In this document: positions 32,006-41,383 of the stretch, piece after piece
How the letters are laid out: every line of letters starts with the position of its first letter
Position numbering within the stretch: the stretch's first letter is position 1
DNA from: Actinophytocola sp.
Lineage (GTDB): Bacteria; Actinomycetota; Actinomycetes; Mycobacteriales; Pseudonocardiaceae
Direction of reading: 5' to 3'
Length of the DNA stretch: 45,576 nt
Assembly (NCBI RefSeq): GCF_009379765.1
Contig: NZ_WHTD01000053.1
Location: 1 to 45,576 of the forward strand
The notes under the pieces: generated by a model
What the model was told of the DNA's origin: nothing
What the model saw: the letters and a program-made list of their open reading frames with translations, nothing else
Database searches by the model: none
Position numbers and translations under genes: made by a program

Positions 32006-32473
32006 ATGACCATCGAGACAGCGCGGAAGACGAATGTCACCGCCGAGTGGAACCCGCAGAAGCCCAGGCCCAATATCGACGTCGACAATGTGGACTTCTG
32101 GGACGGCCTGCGTCGAGAAGAACTACTGCTGTGGACGTGTCGAACCTGTGGCGCGGCCTACTGGCCCAAGTGTTACTGCATCGAGCACGAGAACGAGCCG
32201 TTCGCGGCGAACATGTCCTGGGAGCCGTCTAGCGGTTTGGGTCGGATCTTCGCGATGAACCGCCATCACACCGCGTTCAACCCCGGGTTCGCCGATGAGA
32301 TCCCGTACACCTACGCGCTGGTCGAGCTCGACGAAGGCCCGATGATCAGTTCCACGATCGTCGGGGATCCACCGAACGACCTGCTGGCAGTCGGCCTACG
32401 GGTCCGGGTCGTCTACAAGCACTATCCGGCGGAAGGGTTCACCCTCCCCCATTTCGAAGTAATCGGCGAATAA
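32006..32473 (+). CDS. DUF35 OB-fold/Zn-ribbon partner protein
   Basis: The 155-residue protein has an N-terminal helix with FWDGLRREELLLW, a Zn-ribbon with C-R-T-C-G and a second block K-C-Y-C (irregular against C-x2-C), then an OB fold (GLGRIFAMNRHH, YALVELDEGP). DUF35 proteins bind the acyl-CoA and complete the active site of thiolase-like partners such as Ltp2 and BbsB. The ATG at 32006 follows the thiolase stop by 2 bases with GAGG inside the stop region. Strong similarity in layout to the DUF35 gene at 38769. Confidence 0.85.
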   Translation: MTIETARKTNVTAEWNPQKPRPNIDVDNVDFWDGLRREELLLWTCRTCGAAYWPKCYCIEHENEPFAANMSWEPSSGLGRIFAMNRHHTAFNPGFADEIPYTYALVELDEGPMISSTIVGDPPNDLLAVGLRVRVVYKHYPAEGFTLPHFEVIGE

Positions 32474-32500
32474 GACCTGCGGGGAGACTGGAGTAAGGCC

Positions 32501-33631
32501 ATGCACGGCGGCAACACAGTGGTCCGCGCCAAATGGCGTAGGACGAGTCAGGTCCTCGGGTCGCTCGTTCTGGTCAGCCTGTGGTTGACCACGGCGTGCG
32601 GTGCTGCGGATGGCCCAGCGTCCCCTGTCGGTGACGAAGGCGGTCCCTTCACGTACTCCGCCAATGATCGGCAGGACAAGCTCGTCGAAGGAGCGAAGAA
32701 GGAAGGCGCTCTCACCTGGTACGCGTCGCCCTGGCCGGCGGACTTCCAGGAAGCGCTACTGTCGGCGTTCAACAAGAAGTACCCGTTCATCAAGGTCAAG
32801 GTCTTCAACGGGGACCAGGCCGCGATCTCGACGCGCGTCGTGCAGGAGACCGCCGCCGGCCGGCCGAGCGCCGACGTCGTGGAGATGACCCAGGACGGCG
32901 CCCAGATTCTCCGGGACCAGGGTCTGCTCGCGCCGTTCTACTCGCCGCTCGCCACGAAGATGTCGGACACCTTCAAGGACCCGGCCGAGGACAAGAACCA
33001 GGTGTGGATGGCGTCCGACCGGGTCTCGCTCATCTCGTTCGCCTACAACACCGACATCCTCGACGCCGACAAGGTGCCGACCACCCTGGACGACCTGCTG
33101 GCGCCGGAGCTGTCCGGCAAGCTCGCCATCACGTCGAGCACGACCGGGGTGCGGTGGATCGGCGCGGTCTTCGACAAGCTGGGCGAGGACAAGGCCAAGG
33201 AGTTCTTCAACAACCTCCGTGGCCAGCACGTGCGGGTCGAGGGAATCTCCGGGGCGGCGCTGATGGGCCTCATGGCCCGCGGTGAGGTCGTCGCGTCCCC
33301 GGCCGTGTTCAAGGCACACGCCCAGCAGGAGACGGCCAAGGGCGCGCACGTCAAGTGGGCCCCGCTGGACGACCTGCCGGTGGTGGTGAACTCCGGCGAG
33401 GCGTTCGTGAGCAAGGAGGCCGCGAACCCGAACTCCGCGATGCTCTTCGTCGACTTCCTGCTGGGTCCCGACGGCGCGAAGGTGTTCAAGCAGTACAACT
33501 ACGACCTGCCGGCCGACGTCGACGCGCTCAACCTGAACCTCTGGGTGCCGGACACGTCGTTCGACACGTCGGACGACTACAACACCGCGTACAAGAGCTG
33601 GCAGGTCGTCCTCGACAGCCTGCGCGGGTGA
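32501..33631 (+). CDS. ABC transporter substrate-binding lipoprotein (iron/FbpA-type family)
   Basis: The 376-residue protein has a lipoprotein signal ending in LTTAC, with Cys as lipid anchor, after a basic start and hydrophobic segment. The mature part has the extracellular solute-binding fold (GALTWYASPW, ADVVEMTQDG, AYNTDIL). The family takes up Fe(III), thiamine, putrescine and also organic acids. The permease follows 7 bases after the stop. In a catabolic operon with CoA-ligase and thiolase genes the ligand may be an organic acid rather than iron; this is inference. Confidence 0.88.
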   Translation: MHGGNTVVRAKWRRTSQVLGSLVLVSLWLTTACGAADGPASPVGDEGGPFTYSANDRQDKLVEGAKKEGALTWYASPWPADFQEALLSAFNKKYPFIKVKVFNGDQAAISTRVVQETAAGRPSADVVEMTQDGAQILRDQGLLAPFYSPLATKMSDTFKDPAEDKNQVWMASDRVSLISFAYNTDILDADKVPTTLDDLLAPELSGKLAITSSTTGVRWIGAVFDKLGEDKAKEFFNNLRGQHVRVEGISGAALMGLMARGEVVASPAVFKAHAQQETAKGAHVKWAPLDDLPVVVNSGEAFVSKEAANPNSAMLFVDFLLGPDGAKVFKQYNYDLPADVDALNLNLWVPDTSFDTSDDYNTAYKSWQVVLDSLRG

Positions 33632-33638
33632 CCGTCGA

Positions 33639-35411
33639 ATGCTGACGGCCAGCCCACCAACCGCGCCCTCGTCGCCGAGCCCGGACGTCCGGGAGCCGAG
33701 ACCCCGCTCCTGGCGGCCCCGGCTCGGCGGCGGTGGCGGTGCCATCGCACCCGGTCTGCTGCTCATCTCGGTCGTGCTGATCGGGCCGCCGTTGTTCTTC
33801 CTGATCTGGACCAGTCTCACGCCTGGCCCGGGCATCAGATTGATCCGGCCGTTTTCGTTCGACGCGTACCTGAAGCTGTTCGGCAGTGACGCGACCTTCT
33901 TCCAGTCGCTGTGGCAGACCGCGGTGTTCGCGCTGGGCAGCTCCGCCGGCGCGCTGGTCCTCGGCTCGGTGCTGGCCTGGCTCGTCGCGCGCACCGACGT
34001 CAAGGGCAAGTGGCTGGTCTACCTCGCCGTCTTCCTGTCCTTCGCCATCCCGGGAATGATCGAGGTCATCGGCTGGATCCTGCTGCTGGGTCGCGGCGCG
34101 GGGCAGGTCAACGTCCTGCTGCACGATCTGTTCGGGGTCGGCGTCACGTTCCCGATCCAGTCGATCGAGGGCATGATCTTCGTCCAGTCGCTGTCCCTCG
34201 CGCCCGTGGTCTTCCTGCTCCTCGTGGGTCCGCTGCGGATGATGGACAAGTCGCTGGAGGAGTCGGCGGTCATGTGCGGCGCGTCGCGGCTGCGCTGCTT
34301 CCGCCGGATCACCCTCCCGCTCCTGCTGCCGAGCCTCCTGTCGGTGCTGATCCTGGTGATCATCCGGGCGGTCCAGGCCTTCGAGGTGCCGCTGTTCCTC
34401 GGCCAGCCGGCCGGGGTCCGGACCCTCACCACCGAGGTCTACAACGGACTCCACGAGTCGTTCATCCCCGACTACTCGCGATCCGCGGCCTTCGGCGTGA
34501 TCCTCATGGTCGCCCTCCTCTTCGCGATCTGGTACTACCAGCGGGCCACGCGGGACGCGCTGAAGTTCGTGACGGTGACCTCGCGGGGCTTCCGGCCGCA
34601 GTCGATCGCGCTGGGCCGCCTCGGGTGGCTCGGCACGGTGCTGATCGCGCTCGTCACGCTGTTCTACGTCGCGCCCGTCCTCGCGGTGCTGCTGGAGTCG
34701 TTCCGCTCCGGCGTGCGCCAGCCCGGCCAGTCCCTGCTGTCCGGGCTGTCCCTGGAGAACTACCGGGCGATGTGGCGGCAGCCGGACCTGCTGGGCGCCG
34801 TGACCAACAGCGCCGTCATCGGCCTGCTCAGCGCGACGCTGGTCGTCGTCCTCTGCCTGGCCGCCGCGTGGGCGATCGGCCGGACGAAGTCGCGCGGGCG
34901 GGCGGCGCTCAGCCACGTGCTGTCGCTGCCGCTGGCGATTCCCGGCACGGTGCTGGGGCTGGCCGTCCTGGTCACGTTCGTGTATCTGCCGATTCCGGTG
35001 TACGGGACGGTCGCGATCTTCGTCATCGCGTACGTCGTGCACTTCGCGCCGTACGGGCTGCGCTACGTGCAGCCGGCCCTCGCGCAGATCCATCCGCACC
35101 TAGAGGAGTCCGCCCAGGTGTCCGGTGCGCGCATGGGTGCCGTCTTCTGGCGGATCCTGACCCCGCTGCTCATCCCCGCCCTGCTCGGGTCGTGGCTGTA
35201 CGTCTTCTTCCACAGCTTCAGGGATCTCTCGGTCGCCGCGATGCTCTACACGGCCGACACGAACGTGGTGTCCACGCTGGTGATGAGCATGTGGCAGGAA
35301 GGAAGTCTCAACGTACTCAGCTCGTTCGGCGTGCTGATCTCGATGCTGAGCATCGCGGTCGCCGCCGGCGCGTACACGTACGGGCGCCGGCTGGGCGTCA
35401 CGGTCGAGTAG
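33639..35411 (+). CDS. ABC transporter permease, two fused membrane domains (FbpB-type)
   Basis: The 590-residue protein has a Pro-rich N-terminus and then about 12 membrane helices in two halves. Each half carries an EAA loop for ATPase contact: ESAVMCGASRLRCFRRITLP and ESAQVSGARMGAVFWRILTP. One chain therefore makes the whole channel, as in FbpB and related importers. The matching ATPase is not next door; the only ABC ATPase in the window is on the other strand at 41384-42529. The ATG lies 7 bases after the binding-protein stop. Confidence 0.9.
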   Translation: MLTASPPTAPSSPSPDVREPRPRSWRPRLGGGGGAIAPGLLLISVVLIGPPLFFLIWTSLTPGPGIRLIRPFSFDAYLKLFGSDATFFQSLWQTAVFALGSSAGALVLGSVLAWLVARTDVKGKWLVYLAVFLSFAIPGMIEVIGWILLLGRGAGQVNVLLHDLFGVGVTFPIQSIEGMIFVQSLSLAPVVFLLLVGPLRMMDKSLEESAVMCGASRLRCFRRITLPLLLPSLLSVLILVIIRAVQAFEVPLFLGQPAGVRTLTTEVYNGLHESFIPDYSRSAAFGVILMVALLFAIWYYQRATRDALKFVTVTSRGFRPQSIALGRLGWLGTVLIALVTLFYVAPVLAVLLESFRSGVRQPGQSLLSGLSLENYRAMWRQPDLLGAVTNSAVIGLLSATLVVVLCLAAAWAIGRTKSRGRAALSHVLSLPLAIPGTVLGLAVLVTFVYLPIPVYGTVAIFVIAYVVHFAPYGLRYVQPALAQIHPHLEESAQVSGARMGAVFWRILTPLLIPALLGSWLYVFFHSFRDLSVAAMLYTADTNVVSTLVMSMWQEGSLNVLSSFGVLISMLSIAVAAGAYTYGRRLGVTVE

Positions 35412-35434
35412 CACCACCACGGAGGTTCGACGTA

Positions 35435-37603
35435 GTGACATACCGGGACCTGAGCGGCCTCTTCGCCCCTCGTGAGATCGCGATCATCGGCGCCTCGGAC
35501 CGTGCCCCCTACACCCGCAGCGTGTTCGCCAACCTGCGGGACTTCGGGTTTCCCCTGGAGCGCGTCCACCTGGTGAACCGCAAGCAGACCACGGTGTTCG
35601 GCCGCGCGGCGGTGCCCTCGCTCGCCGACATCGGCTCCCCGGTGGACGTCGCGTACGTCGGCAGCGGCGCGGGCAGCGTGCTCGACGTCGTCGACCAGTG
35701 CGGCAAGCTCGGGGTCAAGGGCTGCGTCGTGCTTACCGACGGGTTCAGTGAGAGCGGCGCGGAGGGCGGCGCGCTGCAGCGCCGGGTCATCGATCTCGCC
35801 CGCAGCAACGGAACCCTCCTCTGCGGTCCGAACACGCTGGGCTTCGCCTCGATCGGCCGCGGCGTGCCGCTCTGGGGCCGCCCGCTGCCCGAGGTCGTCG
35901 CGGGGAACGTGAGCGGCGTGTTCCAGAGCGGGGGCGTCGGGGGCGGCTTCCTCGAGCTCGCCAGCGGCCGCGGTTTGGGCATGAACACGATCGTCGCCAC
36001 CGGCAACCAGGCCGACCTCGACTCGGTGGAGTACATCAACCACCTCGTCGACGACCCGGGGACGGACGTGATCGCCGCGCACGTGGAGAGCCTGGAGCGG
36101 GTGGTGGAGATGGCCGCGGTGGTCCGGCGGGCGTCGCTGGCCAGCAAGCCCGTCGTCCTCCTGCTCGTGGGGACCTCCGAGGTCGGCCGGCGCAACGCCG
36201 CCGCGCACACCGGCGTGCTGTCGGCTCCGGGGCCCGTCATGCGAATGCTCCTGGAGGACGCCGGCGCGATCGTCGTCGACGACATCGACGAGCTGTGCGA
36301 GACCGTGGCGCTGCTCGGACACGTCGCCTCGAGCCGGGCGGTCGACTGCCTGCGCGGCGCCGACTCCGGCGTCGGGCTGGTCACGGTGTCCGGCGGCGAG
36401 TGCACGCTGCTCGCGGACGCGGCGGGCCGGTCGGGGACGCCGCTGACGGCGATCACCGTGGACGAGCGGACCGCGGTCCGGGAGGCGCTCGGCCGGCCGA
36501 GCGTGGTGGGAAACCCCATGGACGTGGGGAACTCGCCGCGGAAGAACCCGGAGGGCTTTGAGCGCGGGGTACGGATGATGGCGAAGTTGCCCAACACGGC
36601 GCTGCTGGCCAGCCGCCTGCCGATGAGCGACCCGCCGGAGCCCTGGCTCATGGACGCCTACCGGGCGGTGGCGCGGATCGCGCGGGAGGAGGGCAAGCCG
36701 GCAGTCTTCCTCAGCCGGACCATCACCGCCGTCCCGCCCCAGCTGGACGAGTTCTTCCGAACCGAGCCCGGCGTCGTGCTGCTGCGGTCCTACCACTTCG
36801 GCATGCGGGCGATGGCCGGGCTTCGGAGGTTCGGCCGGTGGCTGGACGAGCAGCACGGCGAGAGCCCGTGGCCGGCCGCCGTGGCCGCGGCCGCCCACCC
36901 GCCGGCGACCCCGCCGCCCACGGTCGTTCCCTATCAGACGGTTCGGCGGCTGCTGTCGGACTACGGGGTCGCGGTGCCGGCGGAGGAGTACGCGCGCACC
37001 GGTCCGGAGGCCGCCGCGGCCGCCGAGCGGCTGGGCTTCCCGGTCGTCGTGAAGATCGACTCGGTCGACCTGCCACACAAGACGGAGGTCGGCGGCGTCG
37101 CCGTCGGTCTCGAGTGCGCGGCCGACGTGCTGGCGGCCTGCGAGCGCCAGCAGGCGGACGTGGCGCGCCTCGCGCCGCACGCGCGGCTGGCCGGCTGGGT
37201 GGTGCAGAAGATGGTCGGCGGGGTCGCCGAGGTGCTGGTCGGCGCGACCACGGTGGCCAAGGTCGGCAAGGTGCTGACGATCGGCAGCGGCGGGGTGCTG
37301 ACCGAGCTCGCGGAGGACGTGCGGTTCCTGCTGGCGCCCGCGTCGCCGGCGGAGGTGCGCCGCGCACTGTCCAAACTGGGCGCCGCCGCGCTGCTGCGCG
37401 GGTACCGCGGCGCCGAACCGGCCGATGTGGACAGTCTGGTGGCGCTGGTTGTCGCTTTCGGTCGGCTGGTCCACGAACACAGTGACGAGCTGGATGTCGC
37501 CGAGCTGAATCCGGTGATCGTCGGCGAGGCGGGAAGTGGCGCGGTCGCTGTCGACGCGCTGCTGATCCGTGCGGGTTCCGGAAGAGAGGGTAGGGATGAA
37601 TAG
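35435..37603 (+). CDS. ADP-forming acyl-CoA synthetase (acetate-CoA ligase type)
   Basis: The 722-residue protein combines the domains of NDP-forming acyl-CoA synthetases. An N-terminal CoA-binding Rossmann domain (IAIIGASD) is followed by succinyl-CoA-ligase-like domains (CGPNTLGF, FQSGGVGGG), a ~30-residue Pro/Ala linker near 485-500, and a C-terminal ATP-grasp_5 domain (VVKIDSVDLPHKTEVGGV). It makes an acyl-CoA from acid, CoA and ATP. In this operon it would activate the imported acid for the thiolase/DUF35 enzymes. GTG start at 35435 after GGAGG; it overlaps the next thiolase gene by 8 bases. Confidence 0.88.
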   Translation: MTYRDLSGLFAPREIAIIGASDRAPYTRSVFANLRDFGFPLERVHLVNRKQTTVFGRAAVPSLADIGSPVDVAYVGSGAGSVLDVVDQCGKLGVKGCVVLTDGFSESGAEGGALQRRVIDLARSNGTLLCGPNTLGFASIGRGVPLWGRPLPEVVAGNVSGVFQSGGVGGGFLELASGRGLGMNTIVATGNQADLDSVEYINHLVDDPGTDVIAAHVESLERVVEMAAVVRRASLASKPVVLLLVGTSEVGRRNAAAHTGVLSAPGPVMRMLLEDAGAIVVDDIDELCETVALLGHVASSRAVDCLRGADSGVGLVTVSGGECTLLADAAGRSGTPLTAITVDERTAVREALGRPSVVGNPMDVGNSPRKNPEGFERGVRMMAKLPNTALLASRLPMSDPPEPWLMDAYRAVARIAREEGKPAVFLSRTITAVPPQLDEFFRTEPGVVLLRSYHFGMRAMAGLRRFGRWLDEQHGESPWPAAVAAAAHPPATPPPTVVPYQTVRRLLSDYGVAVPAEEYARTGPEAAAAAERLGFPVVVKIDSVDLPHKTEVGGVAVGLECAADVLAACERQQADVARLAPHARLAGWVVQKMVGGVAEVLVGATTVAKVGKVLTIGSGGVLTELAEDVRFLLAPASPAEVRRALSKLGAAALLRGYRGAEPADVDSLVALVVAFGRLVHEHSDELDVAELNPVIVGEAGSGAVAVDALLIRAGSGREGRDE

Positions 37604-38762
37604 ACACCTGTCGAACAAGTACGCCATCGCCGGGTTGGGAGTGACACCGGTGGGCAAGACCGGCATGTCGAGCGACATGCTTGCCGCGGAGGCGGTTCGC
37701 CTTGCCGCCGATGACGCCGGCCTCTCGGTCGACGACCTGGACGGCTTCATCACCCACAACGCCGGGATGCACGGCTACGGCCGCGCCACCGGCGACGTTC
37801 CGCGACGGGCGGGCATGCGCAACGCGAAGATGATCTGGTCGATGTATGCCGGTGGCGGCACCGCGATGGCGCAGGTCATGACCGCGATCGGCGCGCTCGA
37901 GACCGGGATGTGCAGCGCGGTGGTATGTGTTCTGGCCAGCGACGAGGGCACCCGGCACGACCTACGCGCGTCGATCATCCGGCCCGCGAGCACCGCGGGT
38001 GCGTACGGGATGTTCACTCCCGGTGCGATACACGCGATGATGTTCCGGCGTCACATGCACGACTACGGAACCACGCCCGAGCAACTCGGCATGATCGCGG
38101 TGACCCAGCGGGCGTACGCGAACAAGCGTCCGGACGCGATCATGCACGGTCGCACGATGACGATCGACGACTACCTGGACTCGCCCCCCGTGGTGGAGCC
38201 GCTGCGGCGGTTCGACTACTGCCTGGTCTCCGACCACGGCGTTGCCTTCATCGTGACCTCCGCCGAACGCGCTCGCGACCTGAAGACGCAGCCCGTCCAC
38301 ATCTCCGGGGTCGGCATGAGCCACCAACTGAAGCTCAGCCCCAAGGAGCAGTACTCCATGTTGGACATCACCGAGGCGAAGGAGCAGGCGTTTTCGATGG
38401 CCGGCATCACGATGCGGGACATTGACGTGGCGCAACTCTACGACTGCTGGACTGTGACCGTCCTGTACGAGCTGGAGGGATATGGGTTTTGCGCGCGGGG
38501 TGAGGGCGGCGCCTACGCCGCCGACGGGATGCTCGGCCCGGACGGCCCGATCCCGGTGAACACGCAGGGTGGCGGTCTGTCCTGGACGCACGCCCGAGGC
38601 CACACCCAGATATCGGAGGCGGTTCGCCAACTTCGCGGCGAGGCCGGCGGAACGCAGGTGAAGGACGCGGAGGTCGCGCTGTGTGCCGGTCATGGCGGCG
38701 ATACGAGCTACTACGACCAAACCCCGTGCTACCAGCACCTCACAGTTGTTCTTCAGAAGTAA
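37596..38762 (+). CDS. Second thiolase-fold acyl-CoA enzyme without nucleophile Cys
   Basis: The 388-residue protein is a paralogue of the one at 30813 with the same end signatures (LYDCWTVTVLYELEGYGFC, AGHGGD). The nucleophile region is MYAGGGTAMAQVMTAI, again without Cys. It is followed 6 bases later by its own DUF35 gene. Two non-identical thiolase/DUF35 pairs in one operon suggest successive C-C cleavages or two substrates. ATG at 37596 follows AGGG and overlaps the synthetase stop. Confidence 0.82.
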   Translation: MNRHLSNKYAIAGLGVTPVGKTGMSSDMLAAEAVRLAADDAGLSVDDLDGFITHNAGMHGYGRATGDVPRRAGMRNAKMIWSMYAGGGTAMAQVMTAIGALETGMCSAVVCVLASDEGTRHDLRASIIRPASTAGAYGMFTPGAIHAMMFRRHMHDYGTTPEQLGMIAVTQRAYANKRPDAIMHGRTMTIDDYLDSPPVVEPLRRFDYCLVSDHGVAFIVTSAERARDLKTQPVHISGVGMSHQLKLSPKEQYSMLDITEAKEQAFSMAGITMRDIDVAQLYDCWTVTVLYELEGYGFCARGEGGAYAADGMLGPDGPIPVNTQGGGLSWTHARGHTQISEAVRQLRGEAGGTQVKDAEVALCAGHGGDTSYYDQTPCYQHLTVVLQK

Positions 38763-38768
38763 GGAGTA

Positions 38769-39209
38769 GTGACCGTGAGCGCACCTACGGCCGAGCAGAC
38801 CGGCTGGAACAAGCCCTTTCCCGGGCTGGACGCCGACACCAAGCGATTCTGGGACGCCTGCAAGCGGCATGAGCTCAGCGTGCAGCGCTGCCGTGACTGT
38901 GGCGCCTATGAGTGGCCCCCGGCGCACTGCGGCAGCTGCGGCTCGGCGAACATGGAGTGGGCAGAGGTCAGCGGCGAGGGAACCGTGTTCAGCTTTGTGG
39001 TGTTCCACAAGCTGTACCATCCCGGCTTCGCGGACGAGATCCCTTACAACGTCGCGATCATCGAGCTCGCCGAGGGGCCGTTGCTGCAGAGCAACATCGT
39101 CGACTGCCCGAACGACGAGATCCACGTCGGGATGCCGGTGTCGGTCGTGTACGAGGACATCTCGGATGAGTTCACGCTTCACCGCTTCCGTCGGAGTGAT
39201 ACCACGTGA
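38769..39209 (+). CDS. Second DUF35 OB-fold/Zn-ribbon partner protein
   Basis: The 146-residue protein has a complete Zn-ribbon C-R-D-C-G ... C-G-S-C-G, preceded by FWDACKRHELSVQ, and then the OB fold (GEGTVFSFVVFH, VAIIELAEGP). It partners the thiolase gene just upstream. AAGGAG overlaps the thiolase stop at 38761-38766, so the second in-frame GTG at 38775 (8 bases on) is a better start than 38769. The last 4 bases overlap the dehydrogenase gene. Confidence 0.87.
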   Translation: MTVSAPTAEQTGWNKPFPGLDADTKRFWDACKRHELSVQRCRDCGAYEWPPAHCGSCGSANMEWAEVSGEGTVFSFVVFHKLYHPGFADEIPYNVAIIELAEGPLLQSNIVDCPNDEIHVGMPVSVVYEDISDEFTLHRFRRSDTT

Positions 39210-40075
39210 CCGAGCAGCGTGCGGATGCGACGCGGCTGCTGGTCGGTTCGCTGGGTCTGGGTGCCATGGGCGGGCCGATCGCAGGCCACCTCTTGGACGC
39301 TGGCTTTCCCGTCGTGGTTCACGATCTGGACCGGGCCGCGGTCGAGGAGGCCACCGCGCGTGGGGCGACCGGCGCGGGCAGTGCGGTCGAGCTCGGCGCG
39401 CGCAGCGACGTCGTGGTCGTCATCGTGCCGAGTGACGACGACGTTCTCGTGGCCTGCACCGGCGATGACGGCGTGCTCAGCGGAATGCGCTCGGGTGGTG
39501 TCCTGCTGATCAGTGCGTCGGTGCGGCCGGAGACCTGCGAAAAGGTCGCGGCGGCCGCCCCGGACGATGTCACGGTCCTGGACGCGGCGCTCACCGGCGG
39601 TGTGCGCGGTGCGCAGGAGGGCAGCATCAACCTGCTGGTGGGCGGCGACGCGGCGGCATTGGATCGAGTCCGCCCGGCGCTCGCGCCGTGGACGTCGAGC
39701 GTGCATCACCTGGGCACGCTCGGCGCCGGCCAGGTCGGGAAGACGGTCAACAACCTGGTGCACTGGGCGCAGATCAGCGTACTCGCCGAGGCGCTGGAAC
39801 TGGGACGGCGTTGGGGCGTGTCGGTTCCAGCAATGCGGCGAGCCCTGATGGACGGCCCGACGGACAGCCGGACGCTGCGCGAGCTCGAGCGGATGCGGCT
39901 CACCTGGCATGCCAAGGACCTGGCGAACGCCATGTCGATGGCCGAGGCCGTCGACTGGGCCCTGCCGATCGGGCGGACCTCCCAGGAGGTAATGACCTCG
40001 ATAACGGTGTCGCGACTGGTCAGGCTCCTGCACGACGGGCCGCTGCGCGACGCGGACGGCGGCCAGTCGACGTAA
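39206..40075 (+). CDS. Beta-hydroxyacid dehydrogenase (3-hydroxyisobutyrate dehydrogenase family)
   Basis: The 289-residue protein has the NAD(P)-binding GSLGLGAMGGP at 14-24, the substrate loop DAALTGGVRGA, and GAGQVGKTVNN with catalytic K179. Family members oxidise 3-hydroxy acids or reduce semialdehydes. As the last gene of the catabolic operon it may act on a hydroxyacid or aldehyde released by the aldolase-like enzymes. GTGA overlap with DUF35 at 39206; its stop is 8 bases from the convergent MFS gene. Confidence 0.87.
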   Translation: MTEQRADATRLLVGSLGLGAMGGPIAGHLLDAGFPVVVHDLDRAAVEEATARGATGAGSAVELGARSDVVVVIVPSDDDVLVACTGDDGVLSGMRSGGVLLISASVRPETCEKVAAAAPDDVTVLDAALTGGVRGAQEGSINLLVGGDAAALDRVRPALAPWTSSVHHLGTLGAGQVGKTVNNLVHWAQISVLAEALELGRRWGVSVPAMRRALMDGPTDSRTLRELERMRLTWHAKDLANAMSMAEAVDWALPIGRTSQEVMTSITVSRLVRLLHDGPLRDADGGQST

Positions 40076-40083
40076 CCGCGGAG

Positions 40084-41325
40084 TCACGCGTGGTCGTCGC
40101 TGACCATCCCGCTGTAGGAGCGGACCACGTTGTCGTTGACGGAGAACCCGGCGGCCACCGCGATCGTCGCCACCGCGCCCACGCTCAGCGCCACCACCGG
40201 ACCCACCAGACCCGCGAACGCGCCGACCACCACGTCGCCGAGGGCGGGGCCGCCTCGGGAGGACATCTGGTAGAACGCGGTCACCCGGCCACGGATCTCG
40301 TCCGGTGTGTCGATCTGGACCGCGGCGTGCCGAATGGTCGTCGCCATCGCGTCGAAGCCGCCCAGCAGCAACGCGGCCACGATCGCCATCGCGAACACGG
40401 GCGAGAACGCCAGCAGGATGGCCGCGACACCGTAGAGCGCGGTCGCGGCCAGCAGCACCTTGCCCTGCCGGGTGCTCCGCTCCACCGTGCGGAACACCGA
40501 GTAGGTCGCGAGCAGCGCGCCGGCCGACGGTGCGGCGGACAGGATCCCGTACCCGGTCGACCCTACCTGCAACACGTCGACGGCGAGCGCGGGCAGCAGC
40601 ACCCGGTACGCGCTGAACACCGTCGCCGCGAGGTCGAGGCTCATCAGCGTGTAGATCAGCGGCCGGTGCCCGATGTACCGCGCACCCTCCATGATGGACT
40701 GGACGACGGTACGTCTCTCCTCCGGCCGCGGCAGCGGAGGCGTTCGCAGCAGCGCGAGGATCACCACGAGCAGCGCGTAGGTCGCGGTGTCCACGGCGTA
40801 CATCAACCCCGGCCCGTCGACGGTGATCAGCAGGCCGGACATCAGCGGCCCGAGCAGGATCGCGAGCTCCCGGGAGGGGTTGAGCAACGCGATAGCCTGC
40901 GCGATCTGGTTGCGCGGCACCAGCGCGGGGATCAACGCCTGGCGGGCCGGCTGGTCGAAGGTGGCCGCCGCGGTGGTGAGCACGACGGACAGGACGACAT
41001 GCCAGGCGAGCGCGTTGCCGGTGAGCGTCAGCCAGGCGAGCAGCCCCGCCACCAGCAGCGCCACCGTCTGGGCGCCCTGCAGCAGCCGCCGCCGGTCGAC
41101 CCGGTCGGCGAGCGCGCCGCCGAGCGGGCTGAGCACCACCAGGGCCACCGCCTGCGCCGCGCCGACCAGCCCGGTGTAGGCGATCGAGCCGGTGAGGTCG
41201 TAGACCTGGAAGAAGTTGGCGGCGACCGTGCCGCGGGTGCCGATCTGCGAGGCCACCACGCCGGCCCAATACAGGTTGAAGTCGCGGTTCCGCATAACCT
41301 CCGGTAGCGCTACGCGGCCGAACAT
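40084..41325 (-). CDS. MFS transporter (MFS_3/EntS-like)
   Basis: The 413-residue protein has about 12 hydrophobic helices, LADRVDRRR after helix 2, and an ordinary MFS_3 ending. The family is mostly exporters. It is the last gene of a minus-strand operon (single cupin, ABC ATPase, MFS). It is distinct from the exporters at 14013 and 43487. Substrate unknown. Confidence 0.87.
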   Translation of the reverse strand: MFGRVALPEVMRNRDFNLYWAGVVASQIGTRGTVAANFFQVYDLTGSIAYTGLVGAAQAVALVVLSPLGGALADRVDRRRLLQGAQTVALLVAGLLAWLTLTGNALAWHVVLSVVLTTAAATFDQPARQALIPALVPRNQIAQAIALLNPSRELAILLGPLMSGLLITVDGPGLMYAVDTATYALLVVILALLRTPPLPRPEERRTVVQSIMEGARYIGHRPLIYTLMSLDLAATVFSAYRVLLPALAVDVLQVGSTGYGILSAAPSAGALLATYSVFRTVERSTRQGKVLLAATALYGVAAILLAFSPVFAMAIVAALLLGGFDAMATTIRHAAVQIDTPDEIRGRVTAFYQMSSRGGPALGDVVVGAFAGLVGPVVALSVGAVATIAVAAGFSVNDNVVRSYSGMVSDDHA

Positions 41326-41383
41326 AGCGTGTAGCTCACCCCCGTATCGTTGTCAGCTCGTGGCTGCCTTCGAACTATGTTCG

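Noticed and set aside
33911..35434. An open frame extending the CoA synthetase upstream through the permease gene
   Set aside because: The upstream part is in the wrong frame of the permease; the GTG at 35435 has a proper GGAGG site and the homology begins there.
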